Numbered from the stretch's first letter, positions 1 to 6,366 are shown. The stretch is DNA of 19,149 nucleotides from Firmicutes bacterium UBA4845 (GCA_002399975.1 DHER01000099.1:1-19149), one strand, 5' to 3'. The notes: generated by a model from the letters alone, not told the origin. Translations and numbers: made by a program.

Positions 1-1
1 T

Positions 2-154
2 TTAGTTTACTGTTGACAATCCATCAAGTATCACTATCTTTTTAGCGATTTCATCACAATAGCCTAAAAAGTTATTTCGCTCTAAATAAGAATCTTCCTC
101 CTTAGATTTTTTCTCTACTGAATAAGTAGTTCCTAATATATTTACTTTAATCAT
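2..154 (-). CDS. Small phage-type protein, possibly a truncated ImmA/IrrE-like peptidase
   Basis: This 50-residue protein begins MIKVNILGTTYSV and ends DGLSTVN at a TAA at the window edge. I chose the ATG at 154 because a perfect GGAGGTG lies seven bases before it; an in-frame start further upstream has no such site. The pattern of a short beta strand, a charged stretch and then GYCDEIAKKIVI resembles, from memory, the N-terminus of small phage proteins that continue into an HExxH metallopeptidase motif. That motif is absent, so this may be a broken remnant ended by a premature stop, or simply a small phage protein. It lies downstream of the MuF gene cluster and of a terminator-like hairpin. 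The family assignment is a guess. Confidence 0.5.
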   Translation of the reverse strand: MIKVNILGTTYSVEKKSKEEDSYLERNNFLGYCDEIAKKIVILDGLSTVN

Positions 155-175
155 AAGCACCTCCAAAATGACCAT

Positions 176-212
176 AATAAAAGCACTCACTATTTTTATT
201 TAGTAAGTGCTT
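176..212 (-). terminator. Rho-independent terminator-like hairpin after the MuF gene pair
   Basis: Positions 181-192 and 201-212 form a 12-bp stem with an 8-base loop. In the leftward transcript every position pairs, including one U-G wobble; in the rightward transcript the same position is a mismatch. The stem is followed by TTTTATTAT. It starts one base after the stop of the 59-residue gene, so it probably ends the phage-gene transcript. Confidence 0.6.
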
Positions 213-392
213 CTAATCTTCGCTTGTGTATATTACTTTCTCAATATCATCTAAGAAAACATCAATATCTTCCCAGTCATGGGGACCATCTCCTATAGTC
301 AGTATAAACTGTTCTTGGTCTCCAAACACTTCCATGACATCTCCTTCGCGACCATCTTTCAATCTAACCCTATCAAATTGTTTAATCTTCAT
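213..392 (-). CDS. Small acidic protein, candidate immunity partner of the MuF protein
   Basis: The 59-residue protein reads MKIKQFDRVRLKDGREG, then GDQEQFILTIGDGPHDWED, and ends DDIEKVIYTSED. Its ATG lies inside the 3' end of the MuF gene (11-base overlap), with GAGGTGAAGA as ribosome binding site, so the two are probably translationally coupled. The pattern FDRVRLKDGREG followed by short beta strands and a DDIEKV ending resembles small beta-barrel phage proteins and the DUF4926 type. From memory, DUF4926-type genes can lie beside DUF6883-type toxin domains. Position and acidity fit an immunity protein for the MuF C-terminal domain, but that function is inferred only from position and a loose resemblance. 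Confidence 0.7.
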   Translation of the reverse strand: MKIKQFDRVRLKDGREGDVMEVFGDQEQFILTIGDGPHDWEDIDVFLDDIEKVIYTSED

Positions 393-1950
393 TCTTCTTC
401 ACCTCATTGATATAAACTGACGTCATATGCGTTTTATCCTTATTCACTAGCCAGCCAATCTCTACATTTACAGGAACTTTATCCTTTGAATAAAAGAAGG
501 TTCGCGTTTCATATCTATATCCTTGTTTTATTGTACTCTTAAATTTAGCTGGATACATAGATCCTCTTTCCAATATCTCTTTTTTAAATTCTTCATAGTT
601 ATCTATATCATACCCTAATTTATCAGTAATTAGTTGTCCCTTTATTAATCCATTTTTTTTACCGCTAAATAAATATTCTGTAAACTTTCTGTCATCAATT
701 ATCGCTTTTTCAACATTTGGTAATTTTAATTCAGGATTATCAATTAGCTTCTTTCGTCTTGAATAATCTATCTTTACAAGTCTATAATTCTCACTGTTAT
801 TATACTTCAAATTCTGGAAACTATCAAGACTATTCAAGACATCTTTCCCAAGAATATTCTTATATTCTGCAAGCTGTTTGTTATCGGTAAATCTGTTCTT
901 CCACTTCTTTTCAGCTGTAACTGCTTCCGGATTGCTCTCAATATATTTCTCGTGCCATTCGCTGTAATTCATATCCGCCGGCACTTTATAGGTTTCACCT
1001 GTTACCGGGTCTCTGGCGGTTCTCTTATCACTCGAATAATCCGAATCTTCGTAATAAGGTACCGTCGTTGTTCTGCAAAATATATGATATGGCGGATAAT
1101 TTACTCCGACATTAGCTTTTTCTACATCATATATTTTCCCGTCTTCACTTCTGCATATATCTGATGTTTTCATATCAAGAGTTGCAAGTATTTGATACTT
1201 TGTCACCCCATCTTCTTTATACCCTTCCAAGGTTGCCTGCTCCATAATAAAACTGCTTTCAGTATGCAACAGCCTGTATGCTTCATATTCTTTAGTACCA
1301 AATTTCTTGGCAAAATCTCTACTTAGAGTGCTTGGATTCTTGCCTTGCACCAACATAGTCGTAATAGATTCATTCAACTGTTGCAGCATATGGTCCTTTT
1401 GTTTCCATATCCGAGTAGAAAAATCAGCTCCGTTGAAAGGGTATTTTATTAATTCCTCTACAGTATGAGGATTAACTTGTGCAAATTCTTGATGAAAGCC
1501 ATGGTATTGGTCTATGTTATACCAAGTCTTGTAATATGCATCGGAATAAACATCTTTTAAAGCATCTTCCCCTTGATATTGATAATCTATAGAATATAAC
1601 TTCCGTAAAATAGCATCTATTTGTTTCTTCAATGCCTGGCATCTTGTTATCCTGGCTTTAATAGACATATTGTTAAGCTCTAAATTGTACTCTCCCATAT
1701 GCTCGTTTGCCTTGGCTATAAAATCTTTTAAATCTCCAATTTCAACCCTGCTAAGCAACTTTTGAGCATCTGCATAAGATACTATATTGTTTTCATCCAT
1801 ATATCGAACATAAAAATCATTTATAACAGATTGAATTTCCTTTTTTGACTGCTCAAATGCTTTTTCAAGACCTTTGTAATATTCCTTTACTTTCATCTCA
1901 CCGACAAGATACTTTTGTTCTTGCCTTTGCTCCCAGTAAGATTTAGACAT
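382..1950 (-). CDS. MuF-type phage minor head protein with C-terminal toxin-like domain
   Basis: This 522-residue protein has the pattern of SPP1 gp7 / Mu gpF minor head proteins, which enter the capsid with the portal. Residues 1-200 are largely helical. Residues 200-310 carry the MuF signature, with C266, the PPYH segment near 286-289 and FCRTTT at 291-296, followed by DPVTGETYKVP. Residues about 405-516 (LPNVEKAIIDDRKFTEYL, LGYDIDNYEEF, VEIGWLVN) form a separate domain resembling DUF6883. Extra C-terminal domains on MuF proteins are established as polymorphic toxins or effectors in temperate phages. The start ATG has AGGTGATG before it. The gene is intact although the terminase and portal beside it are broken. 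The MuF assignment is firm; the tail assignment is tentative. Confidence 0.85.
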   Translation of the reverse strand: MSKSYWEQRQEQKYLVGEMKVKEYYKGLEKAFEQSKKEIQSVINDFYVRYMDENNIVSYADAQKLLSRVEIGDLKDFIAKANEHMGEYNLELNNMSIKARITRCQALKKQIDAILRKLYSIDYQYQGEDALKDVYSDAYYKTWYNIDQYHGFHQEFAQVNPHTVEELIKYPFNGADFSTRIWKQKDHMLQQLNESITTMLVQGKNPSTLSRDFAKKFGTKEYEAYRLLHTESSFIMEQATLEGYKEDGVTKYQILATLDMKTSDICRSEDGKIYDVEKANVGVNYPPYHIFCRTTTVPYYEDSDYSSDKRTARDPVTGETYKVPADMNYSEWHEKYIESNPEAVTAEKKWKNRFTDNKQLAEYKNILGKDVLNSLDSFQNLKYNNSENYRLVKIDYSRRKKLIDNPELKLPNVEKAIIDDRKFTEYLFSGKKNGLIKGQLITDKLGYDIDNYEEFKKEILERGSMYPAKFKSTIKQGYRYETRTFFYSKDKVPVNVEIGWLVNKDKTHMTSVYINEVKKNED

Positions 1951-1956
1951 TATTCA

Positions 1957-2112
1957 TCACCTACAAAAGTTTAGTGTGACGTTTACTGGAGAAGGTTCTA
2001 TTAATCCAACAAATACCGATTTACCATTATCAATACATTCAGTTTTCATTGAGCATTTATTACATTCTTCCTGAAACTCTTTATAAGCCTTCTTATTACA
2101 AGTTAACTTCAT
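1957..2112 (-). CDS. Small cysteine-rich phage protein
   Basis: This 51-residue protein (MKLTCNKKAYKEF, CNKCSMKTEC, ending LNFCR) overlaps the portal stop through an ATGA and ends in tandem TGA codons just before the MuF start. Its five cysteines are C5, C17, C20, C26 and C50; the first four could bind a metal. The position between portal and minor head genes, with overlaps on one side and tight spacing on the other, supports a translated gene in the head operon. GAAGAGGAATG upstream supplies a purine-rich initiation site. I do not recognise a family. Confidence 0.6.
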   Translation of the reverse strand: MKLTCNKKAYKEFQEECNKCSMKTECIDNGKSVFVGLIEPSPVNVTLNFCR

Positions 2113-2668
2113 TCCTCTTCACCTTCTTCCTCTGTAAACATTGGAGGTTCATCTGATTGGTTTTGTTTTTCTAAATGTTTAATTTCTTCTTCAACATTCT
2201 CTACCCATGGATGATTAGCAACTATTGTCTTATCCGAAATCACACCCTTGCTATTTAGGCAGTTGGTTACACTTTCTGTCTCGTTTATCTGTATATCCCT
2301 ATTAAAGGCGATGGTTATTTCCTCGTTAGACACACTTTGTTTGGTTATCCCAAGATATATGTCTACAAACCTTATTAATTCTTCAAACCCCCATTTAAAC
2401 CACTCTTCAAGGCGATTACATTTTAAGTCTAGTCCGCTATAAATAAATTTAAGAGCTATGCCGGATTGATTGTTGCCCAGCTTGTCTGAATTTTTATCCA
2501 CACCTTGTCCAAAGTCGAAGATATCTTTTCTAAGTGTGTTATAATGTTCTTTGGCAGCATCTATACTTATATCATTTTCTATAGTGTCAACTCCGGCATC
2601 TTCATCCGGGTCAACTTTTATACCTTTGTAATATGCTAAATCTCTTACAAATTCTTTACCGGCTTATC
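2109..2668 (-). pseudogene. Phage portal protein, 3' fragment
   Basis: The reading frame is open from about 2668, not only from the ATG at 2501. It encodes about 185 C-terminal residues of an SPP1 gp6-type portal: KEFVRDLAYYKG, AAKEHYNTLRKDIFDFGQGV, DKNSDKLGNNQSGIALKF, YSGLDLKCNRLEEWF, then an acidic tail EEEGEEE. The portal normally forms the dodecameric DNA gate of the capsid and is more than 400 residues long. The N-terminal half is missing: upstream, the frame meets a TAA and the sequence changes directly into the terminase fragment in another frame. This is a deletion scar, so no functional portal is made here. Confidence 0.85.
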
Positions 2669-3325
2669 TTCTCCCCGGTCTGCTGCTTTACTGTCCCAGA
2701 CATAAGAGTAAAACTCTTCTATTGTTTTTTTACAACAATCATTGTATTTTATTTTGCCTGTGCTTAATGCAGTTGCTACTATCCTAATACCATCAACAAC
2801 ATTATTTTTAGCTTTTCTTACTTTTAGTCCTCTTTTTCTTAGTTCTGCTATAAAACTTGCTGCACTAGGGTCGACTATTATTGCCTTTATGTACAATTCT
2901 CCTATAAAAGTTATTAAATCATCTGCAAACTCTCCATCTGTCTTTTGCCTGTTAGTTTCTCGACCAGAGTAATGATATTCTTTTACCTTGTACCATACAC
3001 CTTTGAATAAACCCCATAAACCAAACACTGTAGGGTTTTGCGTTCCATAGTCTACGGAAACGTAATAATCGGTATAATTCCTACCTACTGTATCTACAGT
3101 GTGGATATTTTCGTCAAATATATCGTATATAATACCTTCTGCTCTTGACCATTGCCCTAATATGTAACGATTGTAGTAAACTGTACCTGCATATTCTTTT
3201 TTTAGTTCATCTACAAAATATGAAGTTAAAAAAGGATTGTCGTCTATAGTGTAGTGTTGGTGATATAAATCTGCATCGCTGTCTAAAAAAACCTTAAACC
3301 AGTGATTAGGGTTATCTAGGGATTC
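2645..3325 (-). pseudogene. Phage terminase large subunit, 3' fragment
   Basis: One continuous frame runs from 3325 to a TAA at 2645. It encodes the nuclease half of a terminase large subunit: NPNHWFKVFLDSDADLYHQ, RYILGQWSRAEGIIYDIFD, VSVDYGTQNPTVFGLWGLF, IVDPSAASFIAELRKRGLKV, NNVVDGIRIVATALSTG, and WDSKAADRGEDKPV. The acidic residues of VDYGT and VDPS match the RNase H-like nuclease centre. The ATPase half and the start are missing: a TAG ends the frame at 3326, where the hic locus begins. The C-terminus is also cut where the sequence switches into the portal fragment. The family is clear; the gene is clearly non-functional. Confidence 0.88.
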
Positions 3326-3366
3326 CTATTTCAATAAAAATATTTAAAATATCTGTAAAAAAACTA

Positions 3367-3395
3367 TTGACAATACGCATAATGCGTATTATAAT
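3367..3395 (+). promoter_or_regulatory. hicAB promoter with embedded palindromic operator
   Basis: A consensus -35 TTGACA (3367-3372) and -10 TATAAT (3390-3395) are 17 bases apart. The spacer is almost entirely a perfect inverted repeat, AATACGCAT-A-ATGCGTATT (3372-3390). A palindrome between the boxes of a toxin-antitoxin promoter is the expected place for an autoregulatory operator bound by HicB through its ribbon-helix-helix domain. The promoter and repeat are seen directly; HicB binding is inferred. Confidence 0.85.
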
Positions 3396-3418
3396 ATAAA
3401 TATAGAAAGGAGTTAAGC

Positions 3419-3601
3419 ATGAAATTTAGGGAAATCGAAAAAATATTAAAACAAAACGGTTGGGAATTAATAGACATAAAAGGCTCTCACTACCAATACA
3501 AACACCCAACAAAACCCGGTAAAGTAACAATCCCTAATCATAATAAAGACATAAAACCTTTAACTCTCAAATCTATACTTAAACAGGCAGGGCTCAAGTA
3601 G
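3419..3601 (+). CDS. hicA: HicA mRNA interferase toxin
   Basis: The 60-residue protein has the normal HicA length and pattern: MKFREIEKILKQNGW, then IKGSHYQYKHP, then a basic C-terminus (TIPNHNKDIKPLTLKSILKQ). HicA has a dsRNA-binding-like fold and cleaves mRNA independently of the ribosome; the conserved catalytic histidine is H24 in GSHYQYKHP. The start ATG has AAAGGAG six bases upstream. It is first in a two-gene operon with hicB, the common order for this family, and is driven by a consensus promoter with a palindromic operator. Nothing suggests inactivation. Confidence 0.93.
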   Translation: MKFREIEKILKQNGWELIDIKGSHYQYKHPTKPGKVTIPNHNKDIKPLTLKSILKQAGLK

Positions 3602-3639
3602 CCCTGCTAATACCAACAATAAAGGAGGTTTAGTAAAAC

Positions 3640-4041
3640 ATGAAACTTGTATACCCTGTATGCTTTTATGCCGAAGAAGATGGCGGATATTCTGTAGTTG
3701 TTCCGGATTTACCCGGCTGCATTACACAAGGTGATTCACTGGCAGAAGCTATTGAAATGGCCGTTGATGCTGCATCCGGATGGATACTCAACTCAATTGA
3801 AAACAATGACCCAATTCCTGAAGCTTCACATATTCAAGACGTTAAACTCGAATACGATGGTGGGTTCGTAAACCTAATAGTTTTAGATATTGATTCTTAC
3901 GCTGAGAAATATGAAAATAAATCCATCCGTAAAAATCTTACAATCCCCGCATGGCTGAATACCGCCGCAGAAAAACAAAATATTAACTTCTCTGAGATTC
4001 TTCAGGAAGCCTTAATCGAAAAACTCGGTTTTAAGCAGTAG
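3640..4041 (+). CDS. hicB: HicB antitoxin
   Basis: The 133-residue protein has the HicB N-terminal domain (partial RNase H fold): YPVCFYAEEDGGYSVVVPDL, PGCITQGDSLAEAIEMA, AASGWILNSIE. A C-terminal ribbon-helix-helix follows (SIRKNLTIPAWLN, NINFSEILQEALIEKLGF). The N-terminal domain masks HicA and the RHH domain normally binds the operator of the pair. It follows hicA by 38 bases with a strong AAAGGAGG site. The stop codon lies inside the stem of an intrinsic terminator, so the transcript ends just after this gene. Confidence 0.93.
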   Translation: MKLVYPVCFYAEEDGGYSVVVPDLPGCITQGDSLAEAIEMAVDAASGWILNSIENNDPIPEASHIQDVKLEYDGGFVNLIVLDIDSYAEKYENKSIRKNLTIPAWLNTAAEKQNINFSEILQEALIEKLGFKQ

Positions 4042-4061
4042 ATTAATTTCTACTGCTTTTT
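4033..4061 (+). terminator. Intrinsic terminator of hicAB
   Basis: A perfect 10-bp stem, AAGCAGTAGA / TCTACTGCTT (4033-4042 and 4049-4058), with a 6-base loop is followed by TTTTTC. The hicB TAG is within the left arm. Confidence 0.8.
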
Positions 4062-4065
4062 CCTG

Positions 4066-4096
4066 TATTAAAAAAGAACCCGGCTAGGAGTTCTTT
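4066..4096 (-). terminator. Intrinsic terminator of the 295-residue gene
   Basis: Arms AAAGAAC (4073-4079) and GTTCTTT (4090-4096), with an inner CC/GG pair and one bulged base, form a hairpin. In the leftward direction it is followed by TTTTTTAATA. It starts about 16 bases after the stop of the convergent gene, so hicAB and that gene each have their own terminator. Confidence 0.65.
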
Positions 4097-4111
4097 GAGC
4101 TATATAAAATA

Positions 4112-4999
4112 TTATTTATAAATTCTAAAAATTTTTAAACTCTTTACTTGATCTTTTAAAGTGCTGGGATCATATTGTGTTTTTCTTAAAACACTAAACT
4201 TAACTTCTTTATCAATTACAGAACAGCATCTTTTAATATCATCGTCATCCATGATTTCAAAAGATATTTCACTGTCTATCAAGCTATTATCATCGCTTTC
4301 AATTACCAATAATTTACCGCTTTTTGCCCAAATATCTATTCTAAATATCTTACCTGTTATATTTATAGGCGTTTCATCAATTTTTGACTCAACATTTAAT
4401 ATTTTCTTTTCTTCGACTCCCAAATTAATAATATTCCTCTTACCTGTTTTATCAGATATATCAACACTTTTAATATTTTCACCATCTATCAGGGAGGATA
4501 AGTCTTTAATGCTGCCATACGCTTTACCAGCAAACATAAATGCTTTTGTATTTATGTTTATAGGTGCATTGTTGTCACCTTCAATACTCAATACCATAAC
4601 GTCTCCTTCCCCATCATAATTTATTGAAATTTTCTTGTCTTCTTTATTTGCTTTTAAAACAGTTTTTAGATATTCAAATCCTTGTTTTGTTACATCTAAA
4701 AGTAGCGATGGATAATATGTGTTAATTACAGGATAAGCTACCTGAATAGCGGCACCTGTATATAGCATAAGGTCTGTTATAAATGAACCATGTCTTATGT
4801 CTGTAGCTTTAATCTTAAATACAGCTCTATCTACTTTAGACATTCTATCCTTGTTTACAATTGTTAAATAAGCTTTATCAAGTATATCCTGAAAATAATT
4901 TAATGATGCAAGAGTATCATTAAAATCATAACCATCATCAAATGATTTTCCTTCTAATTTGAATGAAATGTCTCTTTCACTATAATCGACATCATACAT
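4112..4999 (-). CDS. Protein of unknown function, element cargo
   Basis: I do not recognise this 295-residue protein. It has no signal peptide and one moderately hydrophobic patch (LMLYTGAAIQVAYPVI, about residues 78-93) that could be buried or membrane-peripheral. An N-terminal segment (DISFKLEGKSFDDGYDF, NDTLASLNYFQDILDKAY) is followed by RHGSFITDLM, and the second half is beta-rich (INITGKIFRIDIWAKSGKLL). The layout vaguely recalls DUF7946-type proteins, but I would not rely on that. A GGGGGA site precedes the ATG. It is monocistronic, with a strong promoter and its own terminator, and sits between hicAB and the recombinase remnant. That cargo position fits an accessory role, perhaps host defence, which is not demonstrated. 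Confidence 0.75.
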   Translation of the reverse strand: MYDVDYSERDISFKLEGKSFDDGYDFNDTLASLNYFQDILDKAYLTIVNKDRMSKVDRAVFKIKATDIRHGSFITDLMLYTGAAIQVAYPVINTYYPSLLLDVTKQGFEYLKTVLKANKEDKKISINYDGEGDVMVLSIEGDNNAPININTKAFMFAGKAYGSIKDLSSLIDGENIKSVDISDKTGKRNIINLGVEEKKILNVESKIDETPINITGKIFRIDIWAKSGKLLVIESDDNSLIDSEISFEIMDDDDIKRCCSVIDKEVKFSVLRKTQYDPSTLKDQVKSLKIFRIYK

Positions 5000-5065
5000 A
5001 AACTTATCCCCCTGTTTATTTTTCTGTATGTTTTAGATGACTACAGATATATTGTATATGTGTAT

Positions 5066-5094
5066 ATTATAATTCTGCAAACATTCCCAGTCAA
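5066..5094 (-). promoter_or_regulatory. Promoter of the 295-residue gene
   Basis: Reading leftward, TTGACT (5094-5089) and a perfect TATAAT (5071-5066) are 17 bases apart. This places the start of transcription about 60 bases before the ATG at 4999. Confidence 0.75.
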
Positions 5095-5116
5095 CCATAA
5101 TATGACAAGATATTAC

Positions 5117-5148
5117 AAAGACACCGCTGGGGGAATAGCAGTGCCTTT
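5117..5148 (-). terminator. Terminator-like hairpin downstream of ssrA and the recombinase junction
   Basis: Positions 5117-5128 and 5137-5148 form a 12-bp stem with an 8-base loop. All positions pair in the leftward transcript (two G-U wobbles), while the rightward transcript has two mismatches. The following T-run is weak (CTTTGTAAT). It is the first good hairpin leftward of ssrA, so it may end readthrough from smpB-ssrA, or be left over from the element. Confidence 0.4.
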
Positions 5149-5150
5149 AA

Positions 5151-5528
5151 CTAAAGAGGTTTGCAAGTAAACCTGTAGTCAATGCCATAGCTGCAGGAAT
5201 GTTTCATCCCTCGATGAAAGATAAAATGAATGAGCTGGAAGAAAAAAAAAGCCAATTAAATATTTCTATTCTGGAAGCTAACAGACAGTTCAGCATTAAT
5301 TCTCCCGCACCTGAAATGATTGAAAAATATCTTAAAAAGGATGCGGATATAAAGAATAAGCCCCTGAATGAGCAGAGACTTATAATTCAGAACTATGTCC
5401 GTAAAGTAACTGTTTTTGAAAATTGCATTGACATAGAGTTTATTGTGGATTTGGTAGATGGAGGCGGTGGGAGTCGAACCCACGTCCGAAAATATTTCCA
5501 AAAGACTTTCTCCGAGTGCAGACCATAA
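5151..5528 (+). pseudogene. Large serine recombinase, 3' remnant
   Basis: The frame is open from 5151. It reads KPVVNAIAAGMFHPSMKDKM, then ELEEKKSQLNISILE, APEMIEKYLKKDADI, LNEQRLIIQNYVRKVTVFE and CIDIEFIVDLVDGGGG. The AI-AGMFHPSMK-KM signature and following coiled coil are typical of the C-terminal part of large serine recombinases, which integrate phages and conjugative elements. The resolvase catalytic domain and most of the DNA-binding region are absent; a TAA just upstream closes the frame. The last residues (GGGGSRTHVRKYF to SECRP) are antisense to the 3' end of ssrA, so the gene runs into its apparent target site. This is a non-functional remnant that marks one end of the element. Confidence 0.8.
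5459..5480. other. Candidate attachment (att) site within the 3' end of ssrA
   Basis: The recombinase remnant abuts the tmRNA T-arm and acceptor 3' strand exactly here. tRNA and tmRNA 3' ends are classic integration targets, and the phage remnant lies on the side outside ssrA. No second copy of this segment is visible in the window, so the other end of the element would be to the left. The exact crossover core is unknown. Confidence 0.45.
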
Positions 5529-5813
5529 TTTCATATTCGCCTTGACTGCCGCCTATGGTCAAGCTGCAGTTTCAGCTATCTTCAATTATTCAACACCAGG
5601 TCGAAGATCCCCTGATGCAGTTCCCTGCTTTAGATGATGCCCCAACTTAAGCTGCAGGTGGCTTAAGCGGGACAAGCAAGCTGCAATTAAGCAGCGTATG
5701 CTAAATTATCGTTATCTTTTGCGTTTATATTTTGATGCCACTTTTAACGTTGTTTGGCGACAACGACTCGCTTATCTTCCTTCTATACCCCCGTCGAAAC
5801 CATTTACGCCCCC
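5459..5813 (-). ncRNA. ssrA: tmRNA (SsrA)
   Basis: The 5' end GGGGGCGTAAATGGTTTCGA and the 3' end GGTTCGACTCCCACCGCC plus TCCA form the tRNA-like domain; the GGGGGCG and CGCCTCC acceptor strands pair with one G-U. The tag frame at 5722-5687 reads AKDNDNLAYAA followed by TAA, a normal proteolysis tag with a hydrophobic AA end. Length is about 355 nt. tmRNA, with SmpB, rescues ribosomes stalled on mRNAs lacking a stop codon. The gene begins 7 bases after the smpB stop, so the two may share a transcript. The CCA end is not encoded (TCTACC follows the discriminator A), and no strong terminator follows directly, probably because the element replaced the flanking DNA. Confidence 0.95.
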
Positions 5814-5820
5814 GTAATTG

Positions 5821-6270
5821 TTAATATTCTTGTCTGAGCATGCGGCGCTGAGCATCTTTTTTAGCAATTTCCTGGCGCTTATCATAAATTTTCTTGCCTT
5901 TTGCCACAGCCACTTCCATTTTAACAAGGCCGTTTTTGAGATATAATCTTAACGGTATCATGGAATAACCTTTTATTGTTGCCAAGCCAAGCAGTTTCTT
6001 AATTTCTCTTTTATTTAAAAGAAGTTTCCTTGGTCTTATGGGATCAGTGTTATAAATATTTCCTTTTTCATATGGACTGATGTGCATATTATAGATATAC
6101 GCTTCGCCATCCTTTATGTTAACATAGCTGTCTTTCAGGTTAACTTTTCCCTGTCTTATTGATTTAACTTCTGTACCCACAAGTACTATGCCTGCTTCAT
6201 ATTTATCTTCTATAAAATATTCATGATATGCTTTTTTATTGTTTGCAACATTTCTTGTATTTTCAGCCAT
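5821..6270 (-). CDS. smpB: SsrA-binding protein SmpB
   Basis: The 149-residue protein matches SmpB along its whole length: KKAYHEYFIEDKYEAGIVL, GTEVKSIRQGKVNLKDSYV, YNMHISPYEKGNIYN, RPRKLLLNKREI and a basic C-terminal tail KKIYDKRQEIAKKDAQRRM. SmpB is an OB-fold protein that binds the tRNA-like domain of tmRNA and takes it into the stalled ribosome; its tail lies in the empty mRNA channel. I chose the ATG at 6270 with TAGGTG upstream over an in-frame GTG three codons earlier that overlaps the ribosome site. A consensus promoter lies just upstream and ssrA follows directly. Confidence 0.97.
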   Translation of the reverse strand: MAENTRNVANNKKAYHEYFIEDKYEAGIVLVGTEVKSIRQGKVNLKDSYVNIKDGEAYIYNMHISPYEKGNIYNTDPIRPRKLLLNKREIKKLLGLATIKGYSMIPLRLYLKNGLVKMEVAVAKGKKIYDKRQEIAKKDAQRRMLRQEY

Positions 6271-6298
6271 ATTAATCACCTACCGCTAATGTAGAATG

Positions 6299-6327
6299 AT
6301 TATAGCATTAATTTTTTTTATTGTCAA
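6299..6327 (-). promoter_or_regulatory. Consensus promoter of smpB (and probably ssrA)
   Basis: Reading leftward, TTGACA (6327-6322) and TATAAT (6304-6299) are 17 bases apart, a perfect match to the housekeeping sigma consensus. It gives a 5' leader of about 20 bases before the smpB ATG. Confidence 0.85.
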
Positions 6328-6366
6328 ATAGCAATTTTTTAGCAGTTTGAAAGGAAATTATTGTTA

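Noticed and set aside
2501..2501. Treating the portal piece as a complete 130-residue gene starting at the internal ATG
   Set aside because: Portal homology continues in the same frame upstream to about 2668, so the ATG is an internal codon of a truncated gene.
4161..4619. A rightward 152-residue hydrophobic-looking open frame
   Set aside because: It is antisense to the 295-residue gene, lacks a ribosome site, and its serine/leucine-rich composition is typical of the reverse of A/T-rich coding sequence.
1..5458. A second copy of the ssrA 3' end marking the far side of the element, or a CRISPR array
   Set aside because: I found no repeat of the ssrA T-arm/acceptor segment and no regularly spaced repeats in this stretch; the far end must lie beyond the left edge.
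5256..5534. A leftward 92-residue open frame across the recombinase remnant and the ssrA 3' end
   Set aside because: It is antisense to the recognisable recombinase remnant and uses tmRNA sequence as its N-terminus; there is no ribosome site or recognisable family.
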